From the NCBI GenBank assembly GCA_036971475.1, contig JBAIZL010000001.1, forward strand, positions 140,894,692 through 140,958,691: DNA of 64,000 nucleotides. The letters are read 5' to 3'. The stretch is from Prosapia bicincta. Lineage: Eukaryota > Arthropoda > Insecta > Hemiptera > Cercopidae. Positions 1 to 12,359 of this stretch are shown here, piece by piece (position 1 is the stretch's first letter; the number at the start of each line of letters is the position of its first letter). Both the position numbers and the translations under genes were made by a program. The notes under the pieces were generated by a model, which ran no database searches, was not told the DNA's origin, and saw only the letters and a program-made list of their open reading frames with translations.

Positions 1-31
1 CCGAAATTGTTGAACTTATGCTTGCCGGGCT

Positions 32-300
32 TCATTAAATATCGAAATCTTGTTGCTGTTCATGACGAGCTGGTTTTTAATAACTTATTACACTTTTGCT
101 ATTACTTGCGAACAGACTTTTTGTTCTGCGGTGGAGGAGGCTGAAGAAGTCGTAAGACGTAAACGTTTCCTCCAAGTGTAAGTTAACAATTTAACAACCT
201 TTAGTTAACAAAAAGTCTGGTCGCAAGTAATAGCAAAAGTGTAATAAGTTATTAACAACCAGCTCGTCATGAACAGCAACAAGATTTCGATATTTAATGA
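32..300. repeat. 94-bp near-perfect inverted repeat (snap-back)
   Basis: Arms 32-125 and 207-300 are reverse complements with about two mismatches, around an 81-base spacer. An RNA copy would fold into one long hairpin. The spacer (126-206) holds a short CTGAAGA...TAAAC hairpin vaguely like a degenerate hammerhead core. I see no coding potential. It could be a foldback element or the two ends of a short MITE; no target duplication is obvious. Confidence 0.85.
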
Positions 301-439
301 TTAATTTGTGAGTTTTGTGTACGTATTCTATTTGTTACTAGTGATGTATGTTTTCCATCTGTATTTTTGTTATCAGTGGGTAATATGGGTGTAACTTGCT
401 TTACAAGCAAACTGCAGGTCTACAATTGCTTCACTTTTT

Positions 440-1390
440 TGCATAAACACCTTTATAACCTTTTAAAAGCATCATTTCCAAGTTGGCAAAGGTCTGAGGC
501 AAGGATGCTGTCTGTCCCACACTCTCTTTAAGATTTGTTTAAATTCAGCTCTAAAAAATAACAAATGTAGAAAATTGGGGGAGAATATGTTACAACACTA
601 TTATTTGTAGACGACCAGGTTGTTCCAGCTGAAGATATTGATGATGAAAAATTTTTGGTTAGAAAACTAGAAAAAGAATTAAACAAATGGGGCCTGGAAA
701 TAATTACTGAGAAAAGAGAACCCATGTCAGTGAGATGTGCTGGACACGATATAGGCCTAAATATTGGAAACATTATAGAAAAAAATAAAAAAATACAAAT
801 ATTTGGGAGTATCATTGACTGAAGATAGAAACGATAGAAAACTCGTATTGCAGAAAATAGGAAGAGGACGAAATATTACAAGTCAACTAAATTCATTGTA
901 ATGGAATAAAAACATAATGAAAAGAACAAAAAGCTACCTATTTACAAAACTGGTGAAGAGTACAGTGACTTACGGGCCTAAAGTGTGGACAGTGAACAAG
1001 AACATACAGAAACGAATAAATGTAATGAAAAACTACATTTCTAATGTAGAAAATGTTGTAGATACATATTACAGGTTTATATAAGGACGGTCAGAATCAA
1101 AGAAATAATGAATGTAAAGACATCATTTACAGACACGATAAAAAGAAAGCAGCTTTTTTGGTACGGTCATATGAGAAGAGTGACGAATGATATATTACCA
1201 CTAAAAACTTGGTAATAAATTTCAAAAGGATCAAAAAGGAAAGGAAGGCCAAGGAAAACATGGTATAATGGAATTAGAATAGCTATGGGCAGAAGAGTTA
1301 TAGAAGAAGAGGAAGAAGATTCATGGTCAAACAAACAAAAATGGCGTTTGAATTGCGATAAACGGTCAATGATGCTGTAATAAAGTCGCT
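440..1390 (+). pseudogene. 5'-truncated LINE reverse-transcriptase relic
   Basis: Translating the plus strand in shifting frames gives a recognisable non-LTR retrotransposon RT C-terminal half. Around 490-540 there is a GLRQGCCLSHTLFK block (the family's G-RQG-LSP-LF motif). At 600-640 there is LFVDDQVV, the catalytic xxDD box in the form V-D-D. Further on come a KYLG-like block near 800, FWYGHMRRV near 1160 and GRPRKTWYNGI near 1245, the usual C-terminal tail of insect endonuclease-reverse transcriptases. Several frameshifts and stops break the frame (e.g. near 575, 825 and 900), so it is dead. The endonuclease domain and the first part of the RT are missing, as expected from incomplete reverse transcription. 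The clade (RTE-, CR1- or Jockey-like) cannot be settled by eye. The element runs straight into a CA/TA microsatellite, probably its 3' tail. Confidence 0.8.
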
Positions 1391-1555
<165 letters not shown>

Positions 1556-3724
1556 AGCAACATAGGTTTACAGTTTTTCTCGATGTCTATAGTTAAGGAA
1601 TATAAACTGCTCTTGTGTGTTGCGCCTTTCCATGAGTGCTTAGGTTTTGTTTAGTCTAACTAGCTTTCCTTAACTGTATAAAATAAAAACTAAGCAATGT
1701 GACGATCCCTTTGGTCTGGGCGCATACCCGAAGTAACATGACCCCAAACGGGGCAAAAGGAAGTAGTGTAGCCGTTACGCCGACATAGTGAGTGTATAAT
1801 GTTTAATGCAGGAAGGTAAAATGTTGTTTTTCCAAGTTTAGCCGCATAATGACGTCAACCACCAGAACCAGTACAATGGTATACACATCCTACCCTAATT
1901 GAACCTAAGTAAAACCTTATATATCTCAAGACACATGTTACATCTAGTTTTACCGGTAATAAATCAGTATTTCTGATATTATAAAACTTTGTTAACATAC
2001 AAACCTATAGTAGTCTACTAACAATATCCAAGTGGAGACTATAAAGACATATATAATCTATTTTTTCCCCTTTATTCAAAGTAGGCCATTTTGGCAACCT
2101 CATTCTACGTAACCTCATGAATGTTACCATAACACAGAAATTTAAAAGCTTTAATTTATCGCAGGAAAGAGCTGGGAGTTTCCTACGTCTATAATTATTG
2201 GAACTATAATATTCCAATTTTGCATTAATACTTGACAAAGACTAGGTTAACTCATTTTTACACATGTTACTAAAAAGTAGGCCTACATTTAAAACAAATT
2301 ATTTTAAGCTTCGTAAACTATAAATACTTGTTAAAACCTACAATGACTTTAGTGTTGGAAACATAACCTCAATGTTAAAACCAGCGAGCGCAGCTGTGCT
2401 CGATAGTTAAAATACGCACTTTTATAAATTAATTCTTCATGAATTGCCTCACTGTGTTATATTATATTAATATATAGCTACATTAAAAAGTACAAAGAAA
2501 CCGGGTACCTAAAGATTTGATTGTTAAAAAAATGTCTGTTAATTAGATGTCTGTATAGCTAAATCTATCCTTACTAGATGCCTTATAATATAGTTATATT
2601 GTTGTCTACTAATGTAGTTAACTATACATTATACTACTTAATGTAGTGTTGTGTGACATTAGGAAACTTTGAGTTTATAAAGTACTGCGCAAAAATCTGT
2701 ATCTTCTGCAAAGTTTAACCCTTTGCTAAGTAAAGATTAGTTTATAACCCTAACAGGTATGTTGTGAAATTGCTGGTTTTATTGTTGTATGAACCAGTGC
2801 TTGGTTTTATGAACAACCATTAAGTTTATCCAGTTTTATGTGTGATGGTACATTGAGGCTATGTTCCAATTTGTTCAAAATTTCAACCACTCATTATGTT
2901 TTACGACCCTTGAAATACCTTCTTTCTTGTTTAGAATGCATTCCTAATAACATATGCGAAAAGAAAAAGTCGTAGCAAGCCCAGTTGTTTAAAAGTACTA
3001 CAGAGTGTTTTTGTCGTCGAAGTATAAAGACCTAAAAGAGAGTCTAAATTAGAAGCAAAGTCGTACAGCGGCTTAACTGGCCGCTCAGAGGTAATGCAAG
3101 TGGGTTAGCGGACTGAGAGACAGTTCATTGAATGCGAGTGTCGACTGTTTGCTCCAGTTTCGGCCAATTTTAGAGACAAGTTACATGTAGATATTGATTC
3201 CAAGTTATTTGAGAGTTTCGTTAAGAATCGTAATTAAATGAGAGAACAGCTGTTCCGAAAGTTAAATGATACCGTTCCGTTGTGTAACCAGAAATAAGAC
3301 GTAATTGATTTCAGATAATATTTATTTTAACGTTCTTGTTATAAAAAGACGGAAATCTAGTAGTGACTCTAAAGAGTTTCTACATTGACTGGTACAGAAG
3401 ACCACTCAGACATTCCCCCCAGTAGGAAGGTATTTAGCCCTACAACTTGAGGGTATTGGAAACTGATTCATATCCAAAGTAAAATTTTGAAAATTGAATG
3501 GCATATTACCACATTCTATTCCTTTAAATTAGACCTTTGTTGACAATGTGGATTATTTTTTCCTTTTAGAAATATATACAAAATATAGTACTCAATGAAT
3601 TTAAGAACATGTACAGGGCGGTTTTTATTTAGGAAATCAGTTTAATGGCTTGAGAAAAAGCAAGGCGTTGAAAACAAACACTAAGTTTACATTTTCACAA
3701 TGAAATATTGAGTCTACGAGAGGT
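1556..3724. other. AT-rich stretch, no gene seen
   Basis: I see no exon-like open frame with splice sites, no transposon protein similarity and no tandem repeat. The open frames present are short and of random composition. Confidence 0.5.
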
Positions 3725-4029
3725 CATTCAATCCCTTCTATCAGATCATACTCACCTGATATAGGCCTATGTCTAGTACAAATTTTCATTCAATAATAAA
3801 ATACGTTAGTATTCAACCAATCAAGTTCAAATAGATATCTATTAACGTATCTTAGTGAATGCTAATTGATGTTACTACAGTTTTTTCAAATATCTATTCA
3901 ATAATTAAAATTTTTTTAAATTGTGGATCCAGCTCAGATTCCTAAAACTGACTCGAATTGAGCATCTTAATGTTCGAAGTCTGGCGCTTAGGCACTGCGC
4001 CAATTTCCCATAGCTAGAAATATAGTTTT

Positions 4030-4095
<66 letters not shown>

Positions 4096-4505
4096 TTTTC
4101 CTTTTGCCCCATCTGGTTGTCGTCGAAACCTCTATTGCACAACCTTAAATGGTCGCCATGGTGACCACACAATATCATAAATAATGCTCTAGGATTAAAA
4201 ATGAACGAAAAGAATAACATAAACACACAAACTGGAATAATGGTATCGAACCTTGCTTCACAAACAGGCAATGCTAAAGGAAAGCTAAAAGCAACTACAA
4301 CACAATGCAAGGTATACTACAACCAAAAAAAAGGTACGAATAGTAACAAACAGAAATAATAGTCCAACACCATACATAGAAAGGAAAATAGAAAATCGCA
4401 AGGAAATTCGAATTCTAATTTGCCACTTAATATTGTTATTCTGACATATGTAAGTTATATAGATATTTATTAATTGTAATTATAAAATGAAAGAAACTAA
4501 AATAA
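3725..4505 (-). mobile_element. tRNA-related SINE-like element, copy 1
   Basis: Read on the minus strand, this matches 22888-23550 (plus) and part of 60205-60640 (minus) along its length. Shared blocks include a 5' segment (about 4505-4095), a tRNA-like middle near 4010-3925 (GGCGCAGTGCCTAAGCGC resembling a pol III box A, then a decayed box B), and a 3' AT-rich segment ending near 3725. The tRNA-like part is internal rather than at the 5' end. A (TA)n run has expanded inside this copy only. Confidence 0.7.
4034..4092. repeat. (TA)n microsatellite inside the SINE copy
   Basis: About 59 bases of uninterrupted TA repeat, lying where the other copies of the element have only a short AT-rich segment. 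Confidence 0.95.
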
Positions 4506-5363
4506 AATTGTTTGTTGTTGATTTAAGTAGGGATTGATTAAAAAAAAGTTATTCCTTATTTAAAGTTAATTAAGAACTTCATCCTCTGTTACAGCAATTC
4601 TCTCATAAGTCATAGACACATTGAGGATCCCTTCCGAGGTTTATTTATCAAATTTGTGGCCATGACCATTACGAGTTATACACATTGAAGAATTTACTAA
4701 TACTGTATATGATTATCTATTAACAGCCCTCACTTTATTAACACGTTAGTGAAAACTAACTTGAGATTCAAATATTTTAATTTCTTAATGGGAGTTTGAA
4801 AAGAATATGAAATTTCTTACAAAATTGGCAAATTGAAAATATTTTAAATGATAAAAGATTATAAACAGCTTTAAGATCGGGAGGCACACCCTCTTCTATG
4901 GCACTGGATCTACTTAATTTTACCTGATGGAATCACGTAAAAATATCTATAGTTGAAATAACCTGATTTACCGCTGTCAATCCGGAACATTCGTTCGCCG
5001 TTGGCGGAAACAATAAGTGAAAACGTGAAGTGAAACTGCTGCTTCACTGTCACGTGATCAAGTCAAGGACAATGATCGCTGCTACTGGGCGTGCGCGTTA
5101 GGTATCTCCCTCCACCCCTTCTTCTGAGTTAATTAATACGTAATAAATAATTTAAAATATGATACAGAAATCATGAAAAGTACAAATGTCAGTGTTTGGT
5201 TAACAAAACATTCCAATGCAAGTTTGTCTATGCTTTGTATATGTTATACATAAAGGATACTTATGTGTAAGTATTATCTGTCACGAATCTGTAGTCAATG
5301 AACTCGGTTGTTCAGACGGCAAAGTCGTTAAATCACAAGTTTATGCTTACGACATATTAAGGT
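4506..5363. other. No gene seen
   Basis: AT-rich with a modestly GC-richer patch at about 4980-5120. No exon, RNA gene or repeat recognised. Confidence 0.5.
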
Positions 5364-5368
5364 ATATA

Positions 5369-5444
<76 letters not shown>

Positions 5445-5452
5445 ATATATTA
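5364..5452. repeat. (TA)n/(TACA)n microsatellite
   Basis: Interrupted TA repeat with TACATA variants. The 79-codon open frame ending here is mostly repeat translation. Confidence 0.95.
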
Positions 5453-8400
5453 TAACATAAAGATATGAGGCATATGGTAAAGTTAATTAATGTTTAAATT
5501 GTTAAGTTAGAAATATTACGGAAAGAGCCGACAAAGAGAGCTTAACCATTGTACATTTCAGTAGGGTTACAAATCAGTTGGGTAAAAATAAGAATGAAGA
5601 TTATTTTTAAGGTTCAAGAAATTCTGGAAGAGCAGAGAAAGTATGAAAAAAGAAACACCTGGTAGAGTGTGGGAATCACGAATTTAGATTGTAACGTAAG
5701 AAAGGACAAAACAGCAGAGAAACGTTAGCCGAAAGTTATGCGTTCGAAATTTAAAAATAAAAATGAGTTAACTCTGATTGGCTGAAATTCATAAAGCGGA
5801 AGAAAATGCATGTTCTTAAAAACTAAAATCATCGGGCAAACGGTACTAAGTTTCGAGAAATTAGAGAGAGTGCAGACAGACGGATTTGGGGGGGGGGGGC
5901 AAGTTGTAAGAAAATGTGTTAAAAGGGAATATTTTGTTTAGAATAGTTGAGGGAATTATAAAAGGAGTTTATTAGTTAATAATGTAAAGAATTTATAAAT
6001 GTGCGCCAGTAATGAACTAGGCGAATATTAAACAGAAAGGGAAAATTGAGATAAGCTGATTAGTGTGCAAAAGTGAAGTGAAGGAACCAGTGAAGCCAGG
6101 CGTCGCAAACAATAAGTACAACTTTATTAGACTAGATTCAGCCAACAGAAATTTCTTAGCAAATTCATTATAAATTTAAACTTACTGTCTTTATAAAAAT
6201 TAATCAAGTTTTTTTTATCACCACTTCTACTTTATATAAGATCTCAAAATAACGACCCGAGAGAGAGCAATCTAACACTGTATTTATTAAATTTTATTGT
6301 ATTAAGGACCAAAAGCCTCGAGAGTTTCCCTTTATAGTAATTTTTGTATTAGTTATCCAGTCAAACTTTGTCATTGCAACATGTCAATGTATTTGAAGTT
6401 AATTGTAATAACTGAATATCAAGTAAATAAAATTTAATGTATGTGATATTAAACTTCTATGATTGTTTAATTATTTAGAAACCTAGAGGTGAAACTATTA
6501 GAAAGGTAAGATTTATATTTATAAACTGCGTTTGTTGTGTTGAGTACTGTAAGATTTTGTAACTTTAGAAACTACATTTGAAAGCTGGTTGTAACTAAAT
6601 TTTATTGGATGCCATTGGACAATGACAGTGGATTATGTTGGATAAAAACATCTTGTTTTTATTGCAATAACACAAGCTGGCTCTTCTTTTGTTACACCGT
6701 AGGAGGATGTGGTAGTTATTATGTTAATGGTTTGGGTTAAGAGGAATATGGGACCAGTGTTGGTGGTCATGACGTGTTCGGAGTAGAAAAGCAAATTACC
6801 ATTCTGCCTCAAGTCCTCCTTCATTTATATCTGAGATTCTTAGAATGGGAAACTATTTATGGATACAGAATATGGGACTTAATTAAAAAATGGTATGATT
6901 TCGGAAATATATTCGCATCGTTTTATTGTAAGTCCTTGATATATCTTCCACAACTTGAACAAGATTTCCTACAGGGTTAACATCTGTACATCTACTTAAA
7001 TCTATTGTTCGTTAAGTACTCTTTAATCAGGAAGAAGTTTAATTTATTTATTTTGTTAACGTATGTGTAGTTTTACAGGTTAGAATAATATAAAGTTATT
7101 TGCATTTAATTTCCAAAAAGTTCCTCATGTTATTCCCAAATTGTTAATAGTGGTTTCGCCAAATTATCCTTGTTGTTCCTTCAGGTTGTCCGTGTACAGA
7201 TTAGTTTCTGGTTTTGATTAAAGTCAACATAATTAGAAGCTTTAAGACTTGTATTAACCTTTAGGGCAGTTTTTGCGTCCAAACAATGTAAGGTTACGTA
7301 TCCCACTCTGGAACCAGAACACAAAGAGAAAGCGACAGACACCAAGTACTGCACAACTATATTTTGGCCTGTTGTGTGTGTTGCGCAACAATGGGGCGTG
7401 AATGTGGACGTACTAGGTTAGGTCAGTTCTGCGGTCGACAATGAGCGCAGACATGGCACTGGAGTTTCTTTAAATAAACAATTTCATATCATTATTTTAC
7501 CAAACAACCTTTCTCTGCTTAAAAATAAACATCAGAGTTTATGTGACGTACGCGAGGGCGTTGCCATCGTTTTGTTAAGAGAATGGAGCTGAAGACGTCA
7601 GCTGTGTGAAAACCAATGGATTTTATGAAACATTAATTAAATTTAGTTACTGTACACTAAAGAAATCACCAAGAGAACTTTACAGTCCATGCCATCTGAT
7701 TTCAATAAATTACCCTCCAATTTTCCTTATTTCTTCTCTACTCTATTTCCTTAGGACCTTTATGAAATAATATCTGTTACATGATACACAATTTTTAAAC
7801 CTCTAATTAAATAATTTTCCGATAACTGGTTTCTATTTTCTGTGGATTTATTGTACATAGTTTTAAATTTAATACACCTGAAAGTAAAATGATTACTGTT
7901 AACTTTGTAGGCTTAATTATTATATGAAATGAACTTCAAGATGTTGAAATAAAAATGCATAAAATAATATACAGGTAATGGGTGTGGAATACAAATTGCA
8001 TAAATTAAACTTCAAGGTAGGAACATGAACTTTAAGATAGGAACGTGGGGATAACAATTAAATAGTTACATAAATTGAACTACAAGATAGGAACGTAGAA
8101 CTGAAAACTACATAAATAAAACTTCAAGAAGCGTGAAAAATTAAAATTGTATTTTTTCTCATAAAAACTGCTGGCAGAGTGAAATCTACTAACTATAGAA
8201 GAAGGATAATTTCAATCCCATACAAGGGGGTTTCACTCAGTTTTATAGAATTACTCATAGCAAAAACAAAATTATTTATTACTAGTCCTCCTATTTATGT
8301 GTTTGCCAGCTTAATGAATGGCAAACACATAATTACAAACTCTGATAAAGGCATTGCAATTCTAAAAGTCTTATTTTATTGTTGAAATAATAATTCTCAT

Positions 8401-8770
8401 CTCGTAGTATACAACAAATACTTTCCCAGACAATAGTAAAATCTGCGGTTTCGTACGCCTTAAGAATATGTAAAACGAGAATAGTTAGAAGTTTTCTTCT
8501 TCGGAGAATTATCGAATTTTTATTATGATAAAGGCAATATGAGTAACTTGGTAGATAACGTCAAAATGGTAGTTGCAATTATATCGACAAATTCTGCGGT
8601 GTATCCAGAGAAGGTTGGGAACACGAAGTAAAACTTTATAATAAGATGGAAGCAAAATGATAAAAGGTCAGTAAGAAAATGTGAGATATTGGAGAGAAGC
8701 TGACGAAGGTGATTGATGTGCTAAACGAGCTGAAGCCTGAATGGGAGGCGCGATTGGTGTAAGAAGGGTG
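5453..8770. other. No gene seen
   Basis: A run of 13 G lies at about 5887. Several diverged short repeats of the form ACTTCAAGATAGGAACNTG occur at about 8010-8130. No coding exon or known transposon protein recognised on either strand. Confidence 0.5.
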
Positions 8771-8774
8771 TCTG

Positions 8775-9864
8775 AAGGTATATTTAGTGTGTCAAATTCC
8801 AAAACTGAAACTTCGTTATCATAGTCAATTTTGTCTGATATCTTGAAGATTTTAATAGAGCCTGCAATACTACATTAAGTTTATTGATCTCTTAAAAAAT
8901 GTCACTTAAGTATCCAACCTGCTGAAGCCAATTGCAATCATGGAACTTAAAAGGCAACTGAAAAGAGTGATCTTTAAAAAAGACTCGTGCTTCATTTCTC
9001 AATTCAATTAATCTTGTGAATACCTTTCCTCGAGATAACCATCGCACCTCTGTGTGATAAAGCAACGTGAGATGTAGGCAATCCATATCTTCATATAACA
9101 ATTTCAATAGTCTTGGTTTCGTTGCACTTCCTTTAATAAAATTCACAACTTTGAATGATTGGTCGAGCAATTTTTTAATGAATCAGGAAGGAGTTTAGAA
9201 GCTAGCCTTTGCCTATGGATAGCGTAATGGCTCCAGGAAACATGGGGGCCAACGACTTTGATTTGACCTCTCAAAGCTTTCTAACAGGCATAGATTTATC
9301 TCCATCAGTACAAATACCACAACAATCTTCCCAACTGATTTCGTGTTCGTTGAAATAACCTTCAATTGCATAAATATGTCCTCACCTACACATTTCTCTG
9401 GGAGAGGATAGCATAACAGAAGGTTTTCCTCAAGCATATTGTCTCTCAAATATCTTGCAATTACAAACAAAATTGACAGACTTTAAATATTTGTGCTTTC
9501 TACCACTTGAATAGAAAAGAAGGGAATCTGTTTAATTTTTCAACTTACGTAGATTCAATATCATCTGACATATCCTTTATTCTACGAGAAACTGTATTGT
9601 TTGATAAAGGAATTTTTTAATTATTAGTACATGTTCATCACCTAACATACATTTGAGAGCATCTTGAACACAATCAGAAATCAGATTTTCAGCAACTGAG
9701 TGGTTTTCAGCAAAGAGTGATTGCCTGACTGGCTTATAAGTAATATGTGTAGCGGGGGAACCGGCTGTGTATACGATATTTTTGTATGGGGAACACAATA
9801 GACGGTCCCCTGAAAGTTTCCTATCATCAAATCGTAGACCAATTCCTTCATTTGTATTGTTCAC
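8775..9864 (-). pseudogene. hAT transposase relic (ZBED5/SCAND3-like)
   Basis: Three minus-strand frames together give the order expected for this domesticated-type hAT transposase. First comes a segment ending in a CMLGDEHVLIIKK block (about 9660-9610). Next is the diagnostic SNNTVSRRIKDMSDDIES (about 9605-9550). Then comes the RNase-H-fold region with EENLLLCYPLPEKCVGEDIF (about 9430-9370), followed by the TEVRWLSRGKVFTRLIELR block (about 9055-8995) and a weak LNVVLQ segment near 8875. Frameshifts at about 9610, 9470 and 9300, plus stop codons, make it inactive. The N-terminal BED zinc finger and the C-terminal dimerisation domain are not seen. In the family this protein excises and reinserts the element; here nothing functional is left. 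Confidence 0.85.
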
Positions 9865-10275
9865 CTAAATCTGTGATAGATGTATCCCATCGCTATCTGT
9901 TCTGTGCTTTCAGTTGCACACAAAGATACTAACTCTACGCAATTTCCGATCAAAAACACACCAAATATCTTATCAAATTGCTTGATGTAATCATCTTAAA
10001 TTTACTGATTAAGACCTATAATTAAAAGATACATAAAAATTAAAAGTTTTAGAGGCTTTGATTCGTAAAAGGGACGATTGTTTCGAAAAGCGTCAACAAG
10101 TAAGGCCATCGTATTCACTTAGTTAAGTATCTTTTAATTTTAGTCCTATAAAATACTAGTATAACATCTAAAGTGTGAAATATTGATGTCCACCATTACT
10201 TGTATTATTTTCGCGTACCCCACCAGGCTTCTATGTTCTCATGGGGCTACGCGTACCATAGGTTGGGAACCGCTG
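8775..10275 (-). mobile_element. hAT DNA transposon 1 (one end identified)
   Basis: The upstream end, on the minus strand, is the inverted terminus CAGCGGTTCCCAACC read back from 10275 to 10261, followed by CG-rich subterminal sequence with the 'GGTACGCG' type typical of hAT elements. It contains a decayed ZBED/SCAND3-type transposase (8775-9864). The opposite terminus was not found; the body peters out near 8775. The 8 bases outside the found end (10276-10283, tactagat) would be its target duplication, and they are also the left target duplication of hAT 2. Confidence 0.75.
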
Positions 10276-10283
10276 TACTAGAT

Positions 10284-11163
10284 CAGGAGTGTCCAACCAT
10301 TTTTACTCAAGGGACACATTGAAAACTTTTGGAGGAAAGCCAATATTTCAAAACAAAATATTCACTATTGACTAACTAAAATTCTTTACGTGATTGTAAA
10401 AAAAAAACTGTATAAATAATTATATTTGCTATAAAATAATAGTTGTTCTGCAGAAGAAGTTTTCAAGTAGGCCTAATGAAAACACAGGATAGGCCTACAA
10501 AATCAAATCTTTTCAATTTACTACAAATGTACTTTACTGAATTTTAAAGAAAACTGGACAATACGTGAGCTTACGTTTGTAAAGCTTAAAAAGAACAATT
10601 ATTTTGAAGTGTTTGCCACTTAAAATTTCAGCCCATATAAAGTCAAATTTTGTAATTCCGATCATTAGGATTGATTTCAAATGCTCGTCTGACAAGGAAG
10701 ATCTGTATTTAGATTTAACAAACTTCATTCTTGAAAAAGTCTGCTCACACTTGTAGGTAGATCCAAAAAGAAAAAACATAGCTCGTTGACTTCAAGCTGC
10801 ATTTCTGCAGGCACTTTGTCAATGTCACACCTAAAAGAATTTTGAAACATCTGAATGTCTTCTGCTGCACGGTCAAAGTCTTCAAAGCGGTTGTCAAACT
10901 CTTGACGTAGCTTAGACATGATTTCTAAAACCTAATCATTGGTGAAGGTAGCAGTGCTTAGTGCACTCAAATTCTAACAATATTCCAAGTGGTCAAATAA
11001 AGTGGCAAGTGAGAGACGAGTACTGTACTCATACTTAATGGTAAAAATGCTTAAAGTGAAATATATTATCAAATAAAAATTATTTCAGTAAACTAGCTTT
11101 CCGCGGGCCGGTAAAAAATCTGTTCGCGGATGTGGCCCGCGGGCCGTAGGTTGGAGACCCCAG
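10284..11163 (-). mobile_element. hAT DNA transposon 2, both ends and target duplication
   Basis: An 880-bp element with imperfect inverted termini: CAGGAGTGTCCAACC at 10284-10298, and the complement of CTGGGGTCTCCAACC at 11149-11163. It is flanked by an 8-bp target duplication differing at one base: tactagat (10276-10283) and taatagat (11164-11171). Eight-base duplications are the hAT hallmark. The interior carries only the transposase C-terminus (10534-10919), so this is an internally deleted, non-autonomous relic. Its left end sits exactly 8 bases from the terminus of hAT 1. Confidence 0.85.
10534..10919 (-). pseudogene. hAT transposase C-terminal fragment (GTF2IRD2/EPM2AIP1-like)
   Basis: Two overlapping minus-strand frames, with a frameshift near 10770, read LRQEFDNRFEDFD followed by DKVPAEMQLEVNEL. 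After the frameshift comes FGSTYKCEQTFSRMKFVKS and SSLSDEHLKSIL. This is the C-terminal hAT dimerisation domain; the 'STY-CEQTFS-M---KS--RS-L-DEHL' block is characteristic. The catalytic RNase-H-like core is missing. Nothing suggests host use. Confidence 0.85.
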
Positions 11164-11550
11164 TAATAGATCAAAGGGTCGCTACTGTCGCCTCCGTGGG
11201 GTTGGTGAGTACGGATGAATGATAAGCGCACTGTCAGCTACTTGGCAAGATTTACTGATTTGGATGATTCTTCACCAGTAGCGACCCAAAGATGTAGTGA
11301 TTGAGTTACCGTTAAAACTACTGCATTGCGCTAACTCTCTGTATTACAATTCTATGTGCTATGCTAATACAAAGTTATTCATAACTGTGCGAGGTCATTA
11401 GTTCTATTCTAGAATAACAGAAACATGAAGCTCGAACGAGCACGGAAAAAAGAATTTTGCACAATTTATAAACGCCTTACGTTACTCTGACATATCACCC
11501 TCTGAAAGAGAATGAAATAACATTTGTTTTATTTTAAGACGATGAAGGCG

Positions 11551-11958
11551 GTTTATTACAGCAGGTTATTAGACGAGAGAAGTAGAAAAGGGTCGATTTC
11601 CCAAAAGTGTGTTTTCTTTTCATTACAAACATTTCTGTTCCATTACAAAAATACGCAGTAATCATTACAATTTGAAAAATATTCATTTATACCATTTTAT
11701 GAGATTGGTATAATGTGGTGCTACAAATTATGAGATTTTATGATAAAATATTCGGTTTATTACAGCAGGTTATTAGACGAGAGAAGTAGAAAAGGGTCGA
11801 TTTCCCAAAAGTGAGTTTTCTTTTCATTACAAACATTTCTGTTCCATTACAAAAATACGCAGTAATCATTACAATTTGAAAAATATTCATGTATACCATT
11901 TTATGAGATTGGTATAATGTGGTGCTACAAATTATGAGATTTTATGATAAAATATTCT
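11551..11958. repeat. 204-bp tandem duplication
   Basis: Bases 11551-11754 and 11755-11958 are near-identical, with two differences noticed (t/a near 11612/11816 and t/g near 11687/11891). No coding content seen. The low divergence implies a recent duplication. Confidence 0.95.
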
Positions 11959-12142
11959 ATGATTGTTTTATAATTTGATAATTATTAACGCTTTAAAAAT
12001 ACTCCGAAATGTAGGCTACAACCTGTTTACAATCGTCCTTATAAGTTCCCCTGTAATTCGTGATTTTAACAGTTTTATAAGCGAAGGTCTTTATCAAAAG
12101 CTCAATAGGAAATATATTATTACGTCCGACTCAGACAGTACA

Positions 12143-12355
12143 CTCACTATAGTCCGAAATCGGGCGGGTGGCTTATTTAGCGCAGTTGCCACATATGGAA
12201 CCGGCCTCGTATGGTCGAAAGTCGCCTAACTACTGAGCCCTGCGTGAGCGAACAGTGTTGCCTAGTTCGAGTGTCTGGCTGTCACTCCGTGACTTCTCTG
12301 TCGCCCAAGTGACAACGCTGCATTTTTTGCCACCCGCCCGATTTCGGACAGTGGA
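12143..12355. repeat. GC-rich inverted-repeat element (MITE-like)
   Basis: A 20-base inverted repeat, TCCGAAATCGGGCGGGTGGC, occurs at about 12152-12171 and as its complement at about 12331-12350. Both copies lie just inside CACT-containing flanks, and the spacer is about 160 bases. The GC-rich arms contrast with their surroundings. A short non-autonomous DNA transposon fits, but no target duplication was found. Confidence 0.6.
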
Positions 12356-12359
12356 CTTT

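Noticed and set aside
3060..3180. tRNA-like sequence
   Set aside because: A box A-like stretch is present but there is no box B and no cloverleaf.
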